A DNA stretch of 7,895 nt from Anaerolineales bacterium (GTDB lineage Bacteria > Chloroflexota > Anaerolineae > 4572-78 > NAK82), in assembly GCA_024643945.1 (NCBI GenBank), contig JAHELX010000273.1:1-7895 (forward strand). The letters run 5' to 3'. Position 1 is the first letter of the stretch. Every line of letters starts with the position of its first letter. The translations under genes were made by a program, and so were the position numbers. This document shows positions 1 through 7,682 of this stretch, piece by piece. The notes beneath the pieces are model-generated. The model made no database searches. It was given only the letters and a program-made list of their open reading frames with translations, and was not told the DNA's origin.

Positions 1-1371
<1,371 letters not shown>

Positions 1372-1545
1372 GACGGGTAATCTCCTTTCGAATAGTTGAT
1401 AGGCATGTAGCCGATAATCGGCAGCAGTTGTCGGATGGTAAGATCAGCAAGACCATCGTCCGTCATGGACCATCACCCCCCTTCCGTGACCTCAATTCCC
1501 AAAGGGCACAATGTCTCTAATCTCCAATCTCTAATCTCTAGCCTC
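1372..1545. other. ilvC-leuA intergenic spacer with short hairpins
   Basis: A 174-nt transcribed spacer between ilvC and leuA. Read on the minus strand it contains two direct copies of GATGGT (complements at 1469-1474 and 1452-1457). Either can pair with ACCATC (complement at 1434-1439), so two alternative small stems are possible. An 11-bp palindrome, CCGATAATCGG, is at 1411-1421. Heptamer repeats fill the ilvC-proximal end. No T-tract follows the hairpins, so read-through into leuA is expected. Confidence 0.5.
1514..1541. repeat. four tandem heptamers (TCTCTAA type) after ilvC
   Basis: Four consecutive 7-nt units, TCTCTAA, TCTCCAA, TCTCTAA and TCTCTAG, end 4 nt from the ilvC stop codon. 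The minus strand is purine-rich (AGAGATT / GGAGATT). A related set with the same period is in the ilvB-ilvN junction. Such degenerate short tandem tracts between genes look like a genome-wide repeat family, but copy number elsewhere cannot be judged from this window. Confidence 0.8.
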
Positions 1546-2550
1546 TTACTCTATCTCCTTCGGATTCAACCAGGGCATCATCTTTCGCAGTGCTTTGCCC
1601 ACCTGTTCGATCTGGCTATTGCGGGCCTTTTGGCGCTGCTGGTTGAACCAGGGCCGTCCTTGGGCGTTTTCCTCGATCCACTCTTCGGCGTAAGCTCCTG
1701 ACTGGATGTCGGCCAGCATCTTTTTCATAGTCGCCCGGGTTTCGTCGGTGATGATTTTGGGGCCGCCAGTGTAGTCGCCATGCTCAGCAGTATCGCTGAC
1801 GCTGTAGCGCATGTAACTGAGGCCACCCTGATACATCAGGTCTACGATAAGTTTCAATTCGTGCAAACACTCAAAGTAGGCGATTTCAGGTTGGTAGCCA
1901 GCCTCCACCAGCGTGTTGAAGCCGCTCTCGACCAGGGCACTGACGCCGCCACACAGCACCGCCTGTTCGCCAAACAGGTCGGTTTCCGTCTCCTCGGCGA
2001 AGGTAGTTTCGATGACCCCCGCGCGTGTGCCCCCCACGCCTTTGGCATAGGCCAGGGCGAAGGGCCTGGCCTGGCCGCTGGCATCTTGTTGAACGGCCAG
2101 GAGGCAGGGCGTGCCCACCCCCTCGACGAACAACTCGCGCATCCGGTGACCGGGCGCTTTGGGCGCGATCATACTCACGTCCACGAACTCAGGGGGAATG
2201 ATTTGCCCGAAACGAATGTTGAAGCCATGCCCGAACATAAGCGTTTTGCCGGGTGCCAGATGCGACTCGATGGACTCTTTGTAGATGGTCGGCTGTTTGG
2301 TGTCGGGTGCCAGCAGCATGATCACGTCGGCTTCGGCGCAGGCGTCAGCAACGGACATCACGCGCAAACCTTCGGCTTCGGCCTTGGCCCGGGACTTGCT
2401 GCCCGAATGCAACCCTACCCGCACATCGGCTCCCGAGTCGCGCAGGTTGAGCGCGTGGGCGTGCCCTTGACTTCCATACCCGATGACTGCAATTTTCTTC
2501 CCGTCCAGCAGGCTCAGATCGGCGTCGTTGTCGTAATAGATGTTAGCCAC
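1546..2550 (-). CDS. ilvC: ketol-acid reductoisomerase, class I
   Basis: Converts 2-acetolactate or 2-aceto-2-hydroxybutyrate to the 2,3-dihydroxy acid using NADPH and two Mg2+ ions, the second common step to valine, leucine and isoleucine. The 334-residue length is typical of the short class I enzyme. The N-terminal Rossmann domain has GYGSQGHA at residues 24-31, and the following loop [12 protein letters not shown] carries Ser51 and Ser53, the usual NADPH-phosphate binding pattern. The GHGF segment with His108 is present. The knotted C-terminal domain has the metal ligands Asp191 and Glu195 (DLFGEQ), Glu227 and Glu231, and substrate-binding Ser252 (SVSD). The start is GTG at 2550, placed by the conserved [15 protein letters not shown] beginning and an AAGGAGAAGG ribosome site 5-9 nt upstream. 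It lies 39 nt downstream of ilvN and is cotranscribed. Confidence 0.98.
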   Translation of the reverse strand: MANIYYDNDADLSLLDGKKIAVIGYGSQGHAHALNLRDSGADVRVGLHSGSKSRAKAEAEGLRVMSVADACAEADVIMLLAPDTKQPTIYKESIESHLAPGKTLMFGHGFNIRFGQIIPPEFVDVSMIAPKAPGHRMRELFVEGVGTPCLLAVQQDASGQARPFALAYAKGVGGTRAGVIETTFAEETETDLFGEQAVLCGGVSALVESGFNTLVEAGYQPEIAYFECLHELKLIVDLMYQGGLSYMRYSVSDTAEHGDYTGGPKIITDETRATMKKMLADIQSGAYAEEWIEENAQGRPWFNQQRQKARNSQIEQVGKALRKMMPWLNPKEIE

Positions 2551-2589
2551 GTTTTCCTTCTCCTTCTAAAAGTTAATATGAATGACCAA

Positions 2590-3087
2590 CTACTGCCTAC
2601 CGTTTATTCTGCCGTTGCCGCGTACCATCACCACCCGGCCGGTGCGCACCATCTCTTTGATGCCAAAAGTCTCCAGCAGGTCGATTAGCGAGTCGACACG
2701 CTCCTCCGGGCCGGTGATTTGAATGACCAGTGAATCCATCGCCACGTCTATAATGCTGGCACGGTAAATGTCAACCAGTTGTAAGATTTCGGCGCGATTG
2801 GCGCTGGTGGCCTGTACCTTGACCAATGCCAGTTCACGGATGACCGTCGGCTCGTCGGTCACGTCTTGTACAGCGGTCACGTTGATGAGTTTGGAGAGTT
2901 GTGTCTGTACCTGGCGCAACTGGCGGCTGTCGCCGTCTACCACGAATGTCATGCGGCTAATACCCGGAGTTTCACTGGGCCCGACGGCCAGGCTCTCAAT
3001 ATTGAAATTGCGCCGGCGGAAAAGGCCTGCCACGCGATTCAACACGCCTGGCTTGTCCTCCATCCATGCGATCATCGTGTGTTCCAT
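2590..3087 (-). CDS. ilvN: acetolactate synthase small (regulatory) subunit
   Basis: Regulatory partner of IlvB. It activates the catalytic subunit and in this family confers feedback inhibition by valine or related amino acids. It has 165 residues, the usual size. The N-terminal ACT domain (about residues 4-78) opens with [21 protein letters not shown] and continues NIESLAVG. The C-terminal ALS_ss domain follows (about 85-160: ELALVKV.., then [22 protein letters not shown]). The ATG at 3087 has GGAG 9 nt upstream. The gene sits 65 nt after ilvB and 39 nt before ilvC, the standard operon order. The symbol ilvH would be equally valid for this family. Confidence 0.97.
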   Translation of the reverse strand: MEHTMIAWMEDKPGVLNRVAGLFRRRNFNIESLAVGPSETPGISRMTFVVDGDSRQLRQVQTQLSKLINVTAVQDVTDEPTVIRELALVKVQATSANRAEILQLVDIYRASIIDVAMDSLVIQITGPEERVDSLIDLLETFGIKEMVRTGRVVMVRGNGRINGRQ

Positions 3088-3113
3088 AAAGTTTGTCTCC
3101 TTACATTGAGAGC

Positions 3114-3154
3114 AGAGATTGGTGATCGGAGATCGGCTCTCATCTCCAGTCTCT
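3114..3154. repeat. imperfect inverted heptamer repeat at the ilvB-ilvN junction
   Basis: AGAGATTGGTGAT (3114-3126) faces ATCTCCAGTCTCT (3142-3154). The arms are 13 nt with one G-T pair and one mismatch, around a 15-nt loop. The left side runs in heptamers GAGATTG, GTGATCG, GAGATCG; the right side is TCTCATC, TCCAGTC, TCTAGTC. The right arm overlaps the ilvB stop codon (3155-3153). It is the same repeat type as the one after ilvC, but arranged head to head, so the mRNA can form a hairpin between ilvB and ilvN. Confidence 0.7.
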
Positions 3155-4871
3155 AGTCTTCAATTGCTTCCCCGGCCGGAATAGGGCGGCGGATCATATC
3201 GGCGTTACTCTTGCCCGGCGCGACCATAGGGAAGACGTTGGCAAAGGGGTCTACCTGAAAGTCAATCAAGAAGGGGCCAGGGTGCCCCTGGGCCTGTCGG
3301 ATGGCAGCTTCCACGTCTTCCTTGCGATTAACGCTCAGCGCTTCAATTCCGTATGCGTCAGCGATTTTCACAAAGTCCGGGTTATGGAGCGGGGTGCCGG
3401 CATAACGTTTGTCATAGAAAACGTCTTGCCACTGTCGGACCATACCCAGGTAGCCGTTGTTGATGATGGCAATTCTGAGGGGCAGACCCTCGGCCACAAC
3501 GGTAGAAAGCTCAGACATGGTCATCTGAAAGCCGCCGTCGCCGGCCACGACCCACACTTCTTCTTTAGGGCGTCCCATTTGTACCCCAATCGCCGCCGGC
3601 AGCGAGTAGCCCATCGTCCCTAAGCCACCCGAGGTGACCAGACTGCGACCTTTGGTGTGAGGAAAGTATTGCGCCTCCCACATCTGATGCTGGCCTACGT
3701 CGGTGACGATGGTGCAATCTCCTTCATTCGTCAAGTGCCAGAGTTGGCGCATAATGAAAGGCGGCACCAGTTCGTCGGTTTCTTGGGCTAACAGGTCGCG
3801 CTGGTCAGTGTCGCTTTTCCATTCGGCGATTTGGGCCAGCCAGGCCGGGTTCTCGTTGGCTTCAACCAGCGGGAGCAGCGCCCGCAAGGTCAACAATGCA
3901 TCGCCCACGACAGGGGTATCAATGGTCAGGTTCTTGCCGACTTCTGAGGGATCCAGGTCAATGTGGATGATTTTGGCTTTGGGGGCAAAAGTGCTGAAAG
4001 CTCCCGTCAAGCGATCGTCCAGGCGCGCGCCGATGGCAACCAACACATCACACTCTTGCAGGGTATAATTGGTGAATGCCTCGCCGTGCATTCCTCCCAT
4101 GCCAATCGATAGCGGATGTGTCTCAGGAATGGTGCCGATGCCCAGCAGGCTGGTAGCGACTGGAATATTCGCTTTCTCGGCCAACTGGCGCAGTTCTGTC
4201 TCAGCATGAGCAATCGAGACGCCCTGTCCAGCCACGATGAGCGGGCGTTCCGCTTCGTTGATGAGGCGAGCAGCGCGAGCAATCGCCTCCGGGTCGGCGG
4301 CGGTGAGCGTCGGATTATAGCCAGGCAGATTGACACTTTCGGGGTACTCAAATTCCATCTCGGCCTGTTGCGTATCTTTGCAGATGTCAACCAGAACAGG
4401 ACCGGGCCGCCCGGTGCGGGCGATGTAAAAGGCTTCTTTGAGGACCTGGGGTAGCTCGCGGATGTCGGTCACCAGATAGTTGTGCTTGGTGACCGGCAGG
4501 CTCACTCCCTGCACGTCCGCCTCCTGGAAGCCATCGCGCCCCAGCAAGCTGGTGGGCACCTGCCCGGTGATGGCAACGACAGGCGACGAGTCCATGTTGG
4601 CTGTGGCCAGACCGGTGATAAGGTTGGTCGCGCCCGGCCCAGAGGTAGCCATACAGACCCCGACGCGTCCCGTAGCCCGGGCATAGCCATCGGCCATGTG
4701 CGAGGCGCCCTGCTCGTGGGTGACCAGGACGTGGTGGATGGGATACTCGTATTTGGCCAGCGCGTCGTAGATAGGCAAGACGGCTCCCCCCGGCAGGCCA
4801 AAGACAACTTCCACCCCCTCGAACAAGAGACTTTCCCAAACAATTTGGGCACCGTTCTTCTTCTCACTCAT
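3153..4871 (-). CDS. ilvB: acetolactate synthase large (catalytic) subunit
   Basis: Thiamine diphosphate enzyme that condenses two pyruvates to 2-acetolactate, or pyruvate with 2-oxobutyrate, starting valine/leucine and isoleucine synthesis. It has 572 residues, a normal length. The N-terminal TPP domain has [13 protein letters not shown] (24-36) and the catalytic Glu53 in [18 protein letters not shown]. The central FAD-binding domain includes [13 protein letters not shown] (278-290). The C-terminal TPP domain has the Mg/ThDP motif, AGDGGFQ from residue 443 to NNGYLG at 471-476. The ATG at 4871 is chosen because homology begins at [15 protein letters not shown] and GGGGGGAG lies 6 nt upstream. 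The frame stays open to 4985, but that extension is rejected because it would read through the leader terminators. First structural gene of the operon. Confidence 0.98.
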   Translation of the reverse strand: MSEKKNGAQIVWESLLFEGVEVVFGLPGGAVLPIYDALAKYEYPIHHVLVTHEQGASHMADGYARATGRVGVCMATSGPGATNLITGLATANMDSSPVVAITGQVPTSLLGRDGFQEADVQGVSLPVTKHNYLVTDIRELPQVLKEAFYIARTGRPGPVLVDICKDTQQAEMEFEYPESVNLPGYNPTLTAADPEAIARAARLINEAERPLIVAGQGVSIAHAETELRQLAEKANIPVATSLLGIGTIPETHPLSIGMGGMHGEAFTNYTLQECDVLVAIGARLDDRLTGAFSTFAPKAKIIHIDLDPSEVGKNLTIDTPVVGDALLTLRALLPLVEANENPAWLAQIAEWKSDTDQRDLLAQETDELVPPFIMRQLWHLTNEGDCTIVTDVGQHQMWEAQYFPHTKGRSLVTSGGLGTMGYSLPAAIGVQMGRPKEEVWVVAGDGGFQMTMSELSTVVAEGLPLRIAIINNGYLGMVRQWQDVFYDKRYAGTPLHNPDFVKIADAYGIEALSVNRKEDVEAAIRQAQGHPGPFLIDFQVDPFANVFPMVAPGKSNADMIRRPIPAGEAIED

Positions 4872-4898
4872 ACGAAACTCCCCCCTTTCTAAAATTTT

Positions 4899-4938
4899 AA
4901 AAATAAAAGACGCCCGGCCTTCCGAAATCGGCGGGCGC
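4899..4938 (-). terminator. second terminator-like hairpin just before ilvB
   Basis: Read on the minus strand, GCGCCCG (4938-4932) pairs with CGGGCGT (4916-4910). A smaller CCG/CGG stem lies inside, and TCTTTTATTTTT follows directly. This resembles an intrinsic terminator only about 30 nt upstream of the ilvB ATG. The 5' arm can instead pair with the upstream CCGGGGC (around 4949-4943) across ACTG, and a pair of mutually exclusive small hairpins (TCGTG/CACGA versus GCAGC/GCTGC) lies between 4966 and 4949. It could be a second conditional stop or a backup to the main attenuator. Confidence 0.5.
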
Positions 4939-4983
4939 CAGTGCCCCGGCAGCATCGTGGCTGCACGACGGATTCGACTCGAC

Positions 4984-5015
4984 AAAAACTAAAGGGCCTC
5001 CCGTGTGGGAGGCCC
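4984..5015 (-). terminator. attenuator terminator of the ilv leader
   Basis: On the minus strand GGGCCTCCC (5015-5007) and GGGAGGCCC (5002-4994) form a perfect 9-bp stem, extendable by G-T and A-T pairs, with an ACAC loop. TTTAGTTTTT follows (4993-4984). This is a strong intrinsic terminator placed between the promoter and ilvB, about 40 nt after the leader peptide stop. Because the genes it precedes are plainly meant to be transcribed, it must be conditional. Confidence 0.9.
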
Positions 5016-5097
5016 CTGGCTTGCTTTAAACTGTGCTGATGTAATCAGCCTGACCTAAGTCCCCCCAGCGGACAATGGCTCCTTAACAATAAGGAGC
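5010..5097 (-). promoter_or_regulatory. alternative pairing region of the attenuator
   Basis: Three elements compete. First, GCTCCTTA/TAAGGAGC with loop TTGT (5097-5078) is a perfect 8-bp hairpin inside the leader codons for V14 to E20, a natural 1:2 pause hairpin. Second, GCTGAT-TAC-ATCAGC (5049-5035) is a 6-bp hairpin. Third, there are antiterminator candidates that take bases from the terminator 5' arm: TGGGGGG (5067-5061) with CCTCCCA (5012-5006), and AGGTC-A-GGCT (5056-5047) with AGCC-AGG-GGCCT (5021-5010). A ribosome at the leader stop would cover both upstream partners, whereas a ribosome stalled at the Ile/Leu/Val codons would leave them free. Pairings were found by eye, without energy calculation. 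Confidence 0.65.
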
Positions 5098-5138
5098 ACA
5101 CTAATAAGGAGGACTACGATCAGGCCGATAAATGGCAT
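5055..5138 (-). CDS. ilv operon leader peptide, 27 residues
   Basis: ATG at 5138 and TAG at 5057-5055 give 27 residues. Residues 4-18 read IGLIVVLLISVLLIV, where 13 of 15 are Ile, Leu or Val; the whole peptide has 4 Ile, 6 Leu and 4 Val. All four valine codons occur once each. The LLI codons CTC CTT ATT appear twice. The rest ends KEPLSAGGT and has no known domain. It starts about 40 nt after the predicted transcription start. An in-frame TAA four codons upstream rules out an upstream ATG or GTG start. The ribosome site is weak (AAAAGG about 15 nt away). The expected role is to report charged tRNA-Ile, -Leu and -Val by ribosome stalling, so that the downstream terminator forms only when these amino acids are plentiful. 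A tiny membrane protein is the alternative, but the terminator context argues for a leader. Confidence 0.88.
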   Translation of the reverse strand: MPFIGLIVVLLISVLLIVKEPLSAGGT

Positions 5139-5185
5139 CAGTTCGACTTATAACCTTTTGTATGGACTTGTACTTATTGCGGGCA

Positions 5186-5214
5186 ATCATATCACAAAAC
5201 AGGCCTTTTGTCAA
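5186..5214 (-). promoter_or_regulatory. sigma-70 promoter of the ilvBNC-leuA operon
   Basis: TTGACA (5214-5209) and TATGAT (5191-5186) are separated by exactly 17 bp on the minus strand, a near-consensus promoter. Transcription should start around 5180-5177, leaving about 300 nt of leader before ilvB. No better match occurs between this site and ilvB. Confidence 0.88.
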
Positions 5215-5225
5215 CCCCTGTTTTG
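5195..5225. promoter_or_regulatory. operator-like inverted repeat around the ilv -35 box
   Basis: CAAAACAGG (5195-5203) and CCTGTTTTG (5217-5225) are perfect 9-bp inverted arms, 13 bp apart, with centres 22 bp apart, about two helical turns. The -35 hexamer lies inside the spacer and the right end of the spacer to -10 region is also covered. A dimeric regulator bound here would interfere with RNA polymerase. No such regulator is encoded in the window with evidence tying it to this site. Confidence 0.6.
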
Positions 5226-5300
5226 ACATAACATGAGGATCTAGTGGTCCTATTTCATCCCGGGGCAATCGCGTCTCAATGGGTCATATCAGTTTTGGGG

Positions 5301-5408
5301 AAAACCCTCCCGCAGGTTGTATTATGTTAGGCATGATCGCAATAAATGGAGCCGCACCCGGCAATTAGTAACCTGCCCCGTGGGGGGGCTTTGCTCCGGG
5401 AGGGTTTT
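5301..5408. repeat. 108-bp element with terminal inverted repeats and internal stems
   Basis: AAAACCCTCCC (5301-5311) and GGGAGGGTTTT (5398-5408) are perfect 11-bp terminal arms. The adjacent GCAGGTT (5312-5318) is complementary to AACCTGC (5370-5376), so the left 18 nt can form a continuous stem interrupted only by a 21-nt bulge (5377-5397). Inside are GGAGC (5348-5352)/GCTCC (5393-5397), GCCG-CACC-CGGC (5351-5362) and GCCCC (5375-5379)/GGGGC (5385-5389). The GGAGC/GCTCC stem crosses GCAGGTT/AACCTGC, so a pseudoknot is possible. Both ends carry A or T runs, so it could act as a bidirectional terminator, a small structured RNA, or a MITE-like insertion. No flanking direct repeat is evident. 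Confidence 0.6.
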
Positions 5409-5456
5409 CTGGGTCACTCGAACCAATAGGAAATGTACCCTCTCAATGATCTGACG

Positions 5457-5485
5457 TTGAATCCTGGCCAGATTCGCACTATAAT
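5457..5485 (+). promoter_or_regulatory. promoter of the kinase-regulator operon
   Basis: TTGAAT (5457-5462), a 17-bp spacer and a perfect TATAAT (5480-5485). The start point should fall near 5492, giving a leader of about 75 nt before the kinase ATG. Confidence 0.75.
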
Positions 5486-5568
5486 ACGGGACGCGGGGGA
5501 TGATGTAGAACTGCGGGCCACGTTCTGTGCGGATGCTTCCCCATGCTACCCAGTGGAGATTATAGCTT

Positions 5569-6807
5569 ATGCGGCACTCACTGACCGCGCAACAAGTTGG
5601 TTATTGGCTGTCCTGGCTGGCGATGCTCAGCCGGGTTGCCTCGCTGATCTACGCTTTGGGCATTCTCTTCTTCTACCCGCACCCAATTATCGCCGCTCGG
5701 ACTGCCAATCTGTTGATGTTATGGGTAGTAGCTGCTGTCTACACCTTGGGGTTGGCTGTGCTTCTGCTTACTCACGCCGGCCGTTGGCTGAGATCCGCCC
5801 CTTTCATCATGTTCGATACGCTCTTGGCTATCCTCATTGTCAACCTGGCCGGAGGAGGCTATCGCAACATTTTTTCCCTCTATTCTCTCATTCCTACGGT
5901 GACAACTGCTCTCTCGCTGCCCAGTGCCGACAAGCCGCTTCGCCGGGCAGCGCTTTTTGTGAGCGTGGTCGTGATGTCCACTGCGAGCTTCGTGTCATCC
6001 CTGTATTTCGACGGTTACACGCTGCCCGTGGTCATCGAGTATCGCCAGGTAGATGAAGTGGTGCTGCGCAGTGCCAGCTATTGGGTCACTGGTGGGCTGC
6101 TGGCGGCGCTGGCGGCTATGATGATTGCCTGGCAACACAGCCGGGATCGGGCCAATGCCTTGCGCGAACAGGCCGCTGTAGAGGAAGAGCGGCGGCGCAT
6201 CGCCACCGACATTCATGACGGCGTTCTCAGCCAGCTTTCGGCACTGAGCCGGCGGGCCGAGTACGCCAGCCTGCTACTGGTCGAAGACGCACAAGCAGCC
6301 GAAGAAGAGATGCTGCGGGTGGTGACTCTGGCTGGTGAAGTCCACGAAGGCATCCGCTGGATTGTGCGGGCGTTGCGACAGGACCCGGCCCAACTCACCT
6401 TGGGCGGCGAGTTGACACGTATCGCTGACCGCTTTCAGCGCAATACCGGCCTGGTGGTTGAATTAAAGCTGCCGGTCACCGAACCCCAGGTCCCAATAGA
6501 CGCCATCCGCCATATGGGTTACATCGTTACCGAGGCATTGACCAATGTCTGGAAGCACGCCGGGGTAGAGGAGGCTACAGTAGTCGTTCGCCGCACCAAC
6601 GGCCAGGCCACGGTGCAGGTGATAGACGAAGGTGGGGGTTTTGATCCTGTCGAGGTTGGATCGGGACGGGCGGGACTGGGGCTTTGGAACATGCGAGAGC
6701 GAGCGCAGGAAATTGGAGGTGACATAGACATCCGCTCTTCCATTGGGGGCGGCACTCAGGTAACCATTATTGTCCCTCTCGTTGCGCATCGGGACGGCAG
6801 AGCATGA
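5569..6807 (+). CDS. NarL-family membrane sensor histidine kinase
   Basis: 412 residues. Six hydrophobic segments (about 13-36, 45-68, 76-94, 100-117, 127-147, 168-188) form the membrane sensor, with only short loops and no recognised extracellular domain. A short coiled region (190-210) leads to the HisKA_3 dimerisation box EEERRRIATDIHDGVLSQL, where His216 is the expected phosphoacceptor. The HATPase_c domain follows (about 310-405), with N-box TEALTNVWKHAG (321-332), VIDEGGGFDP (351-360) and GLGLWNMRERAQEIGG (369-384). The arrangement resembles DesK/NarX-like kinases that signal to LuxR-type regulators. The ATG has GTGGAG about 10 nt upstream. The stop overlaps the next gene by ATGA, so the two are translationally coupled. 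The stimulus is unknown; the multi-helix sensor suggests membrane state or a small lipophilic or ionic signal, which is inference. Confidence 0.93.
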   Translation: MRHSLTAQQVGYWLSWLAMLSRVASLIYALGILFFYPHPIIAARTANLLMLWVVAAVYTLGLAVLLLTHAGRWLRSAPFIMFDTLLAILIVNLAGGGYRNIFSLYSLIPTVTTALSLPSADKPLRRAALFVSVVVMSTASFVSSLYFDGYTLPVVIEYRQVDEVVLRSASYWVTGGLLAALAAMMIAWQHSRDRANALREQAAVEEERRRIATDIHDGVLSQLSALSRRAEYASLLLVEDAQAAEEEMLRVVTLAGEVHEGIRWIVRALRQDPAQLTLGGELTRIADRFQRNTGLVVELKLPVTEPQVPIDAIRHMGYIVTEALTNVWKHAGVEEATVVVRRTNGQATVQVIDEGGGFDPVEVGSGRAGLGLWNMRERAQEIGGDIDIRSSIGGGTQVTIIVPLVAHRDGRA

Positions 6808-7454
6808 CTCAAATTCGCGTTCTCATCGCCGACGACATGGCTTTGCACCGCGAGTTGCTGGGCAAACTGCTGGAACGCCAGCCCGACATTACCGTTGTCG
6901 GCGAATCTGACTCGCCGGATGACGCGGTCACTGCGACCGGCGAGTTGTCTCCAGACGTAGTGCTGATGGATCTGCGCATGCCTCGCCACGATCCCCAGGG
7001 GGGTATCCGGGCGATTCGCCAGATTGCAGACAGATATCCCCAGGTCAAAGTGTTGGCCCTGACCGAATCAGATGACGAGACCGACGTACGGGCGGCTGCC
7101 TTGGCCGGCGCGATAGGTTACATCGTCAAGAGCGTCAAGGCAGCGCAGATTGCCGAGGCCGTACGGGCCGCGCACGCTGGCAAAGGTTGGCTGGACCCTA
7201 GCGTGACTGCCTACTTGTTGCACGATTACCGGCGCGCCTCGCAGGAATCGCCCGCCCCCCCAACGCTGACCCCAACCGAGATGCGCGTGCTGCAACTGGC
7301 TGCGACCGGGCAGACCACCCTTGAGATCGCTGACGAATTGTTCGTGGCAGAGAAGACGGTCAAGAATCACCTGACCAACATCTACCGCAAATTGGGAGTG
7401 AAAAACCGCAGTCACGCGGTCAGCGAGGGGTATAGACAGGGGTTGTTGAAATAA
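6804..7454 (+). CDS. NarL/LuxR-type response regulator
   Basis: 216 residues, standard for the family. The N-terminal receiver domain (about 4-120) has acidic Asp10 and Asp11 (IADD), phosphoacceptor Asp56 (VLMDLRMP), Thr87 (ALTES) and Lys109 (YIVKS). After a linker (about 140-153) comes a LuxR-type helix-turn-helix (about 153-213) with LTPTEMRVLQLAATGQTTLEIADELFVAEKTVKNHLTN spread over residues 155-192 and YRKLGVKNRSHAV. All phosphorylation residues are present, so it should be a working partner of the kinase just upstream, with which it shares a 4-nt overlap. Target genes cannot be deduced; the divergent ilv promoter and the downstream lipoprotein gene are the nearest candidates. Confidence 0.95.
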   Translation: MTQIRVLIADDMALHRELLGKLLERQPDITVVGESDSPDDAVTATGELSPDVVLMDLRMPRHDPQGGIRAIRQIADRYPQVKVLALTESDDETDVRAAALAGAIGYIVKSVKAAQIAEAVRAAHAGKGWLDPSVTAYLLHDYRRASQESPAPPTLTPTEMRVLQLAATGQTTLEIADELFVAEKTVKNHLTNIYRKLGVKNRSHAVSEGYRQGLLK

Positions 7455-7466
7455 GTGTCCTCTATG

Positions 7467-7504
7467 CGGTAGGTACAGTCGAAGACCGTACCTGCTGTTT
7501 ATTT
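7467..7504 (+). terminator. intrinsic terminator after the response regulator
   Basis: CGGTAGGTAC (7467-7476) pairs with GTACCTGCTG (7488-7497) using a few G-T pairs. Beyond an A-C mismatch, GTC/GAC closes a GAA loop. TTTATTT follows (7498-7504). It begins 12 nt after the regulator stop codon, as expected for the end of this two-gene operon. Confidence 0.7.
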
Positions 7505-7606
7505 CACTGCCGCCTCTGGCTGGCAGATCCTCGCCTTGCCTCTTATGCCCAAAAGACCTATTGCCAGAATAGGCCCTTTGGTACACCATGCTACCCGCCC
7601 GACCTA

Positions 7607-7635
7607 TGGACATAAAGTGGGTAACGTAGTAGAAT
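7607..7635 (+). promoter_or_regulatory. promoter of the lipoprotein gene
   Basis: TGGACA (7607-7612) and TAGAAT (7630-7635), each one base from consensus, are 17 bp apart. A start near 7642 leaves an untranslated leader of about 40 nt. Together with the upstream terminator this makes the lipoprotein a separate transcription unit. Confidence 0.65.
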
Positions 7636-7682
7636 TAAATTTGTGAAAAGAATATCTAATCGTGCATAGAAAGTGGAGGAGA

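Larger units (their letters stand above)
5226..5568. other. divergent intergenic region
   Basis: No convincing protein gene lies here. A frame from 5433 would overlap the kinase in another frame and begins before the predicted promoter, so it is not called. The region holds the structured element at 5301-5408 and the kinase promoter at 5457-5485. The stretch 5226-5300 shows a TTGACA on the plus strand (5223-5228) but no -10 box at a proper distance. Confidence 0.7.

Noticed and set aside
4872..4985. N-terminal extension of ilvB to 4985
   Set aside because: It would translate the attenuator tail and second hairpin; family homology and a strong ribosome site both place the start at 4871.
4870..5180. 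T-box riboswitch upstream of ilvB
   Set aside because: The conserved AGGGTGG-ACCGCG type sequence and the specifier-loop layout were not found; the leader peptide explains the terminator better.
5223..5228. Plus-strand TTGACA as a promoter for the structured element
   Set aside because: No acceptable -10 hexamer lies 16-18 bp downstream; the match comes from the inverted repeat arm and nearby bases.
5301..5408. c-di-GMP (GEMM-type) riboswitch on the minus strand
   Set aside because: Only short words such as GCAAAGCC resemble it. The GNRA-loop half of the fold is missing, and the downstream operon has its own promoter after the element.
5433..6056. 207-codon plus-strand ORF starting at 5433
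   Set aside because: It overlaps the kinase in another frame, starts upstream of the predicted promoter, and its product shows no domain or sensible composition.
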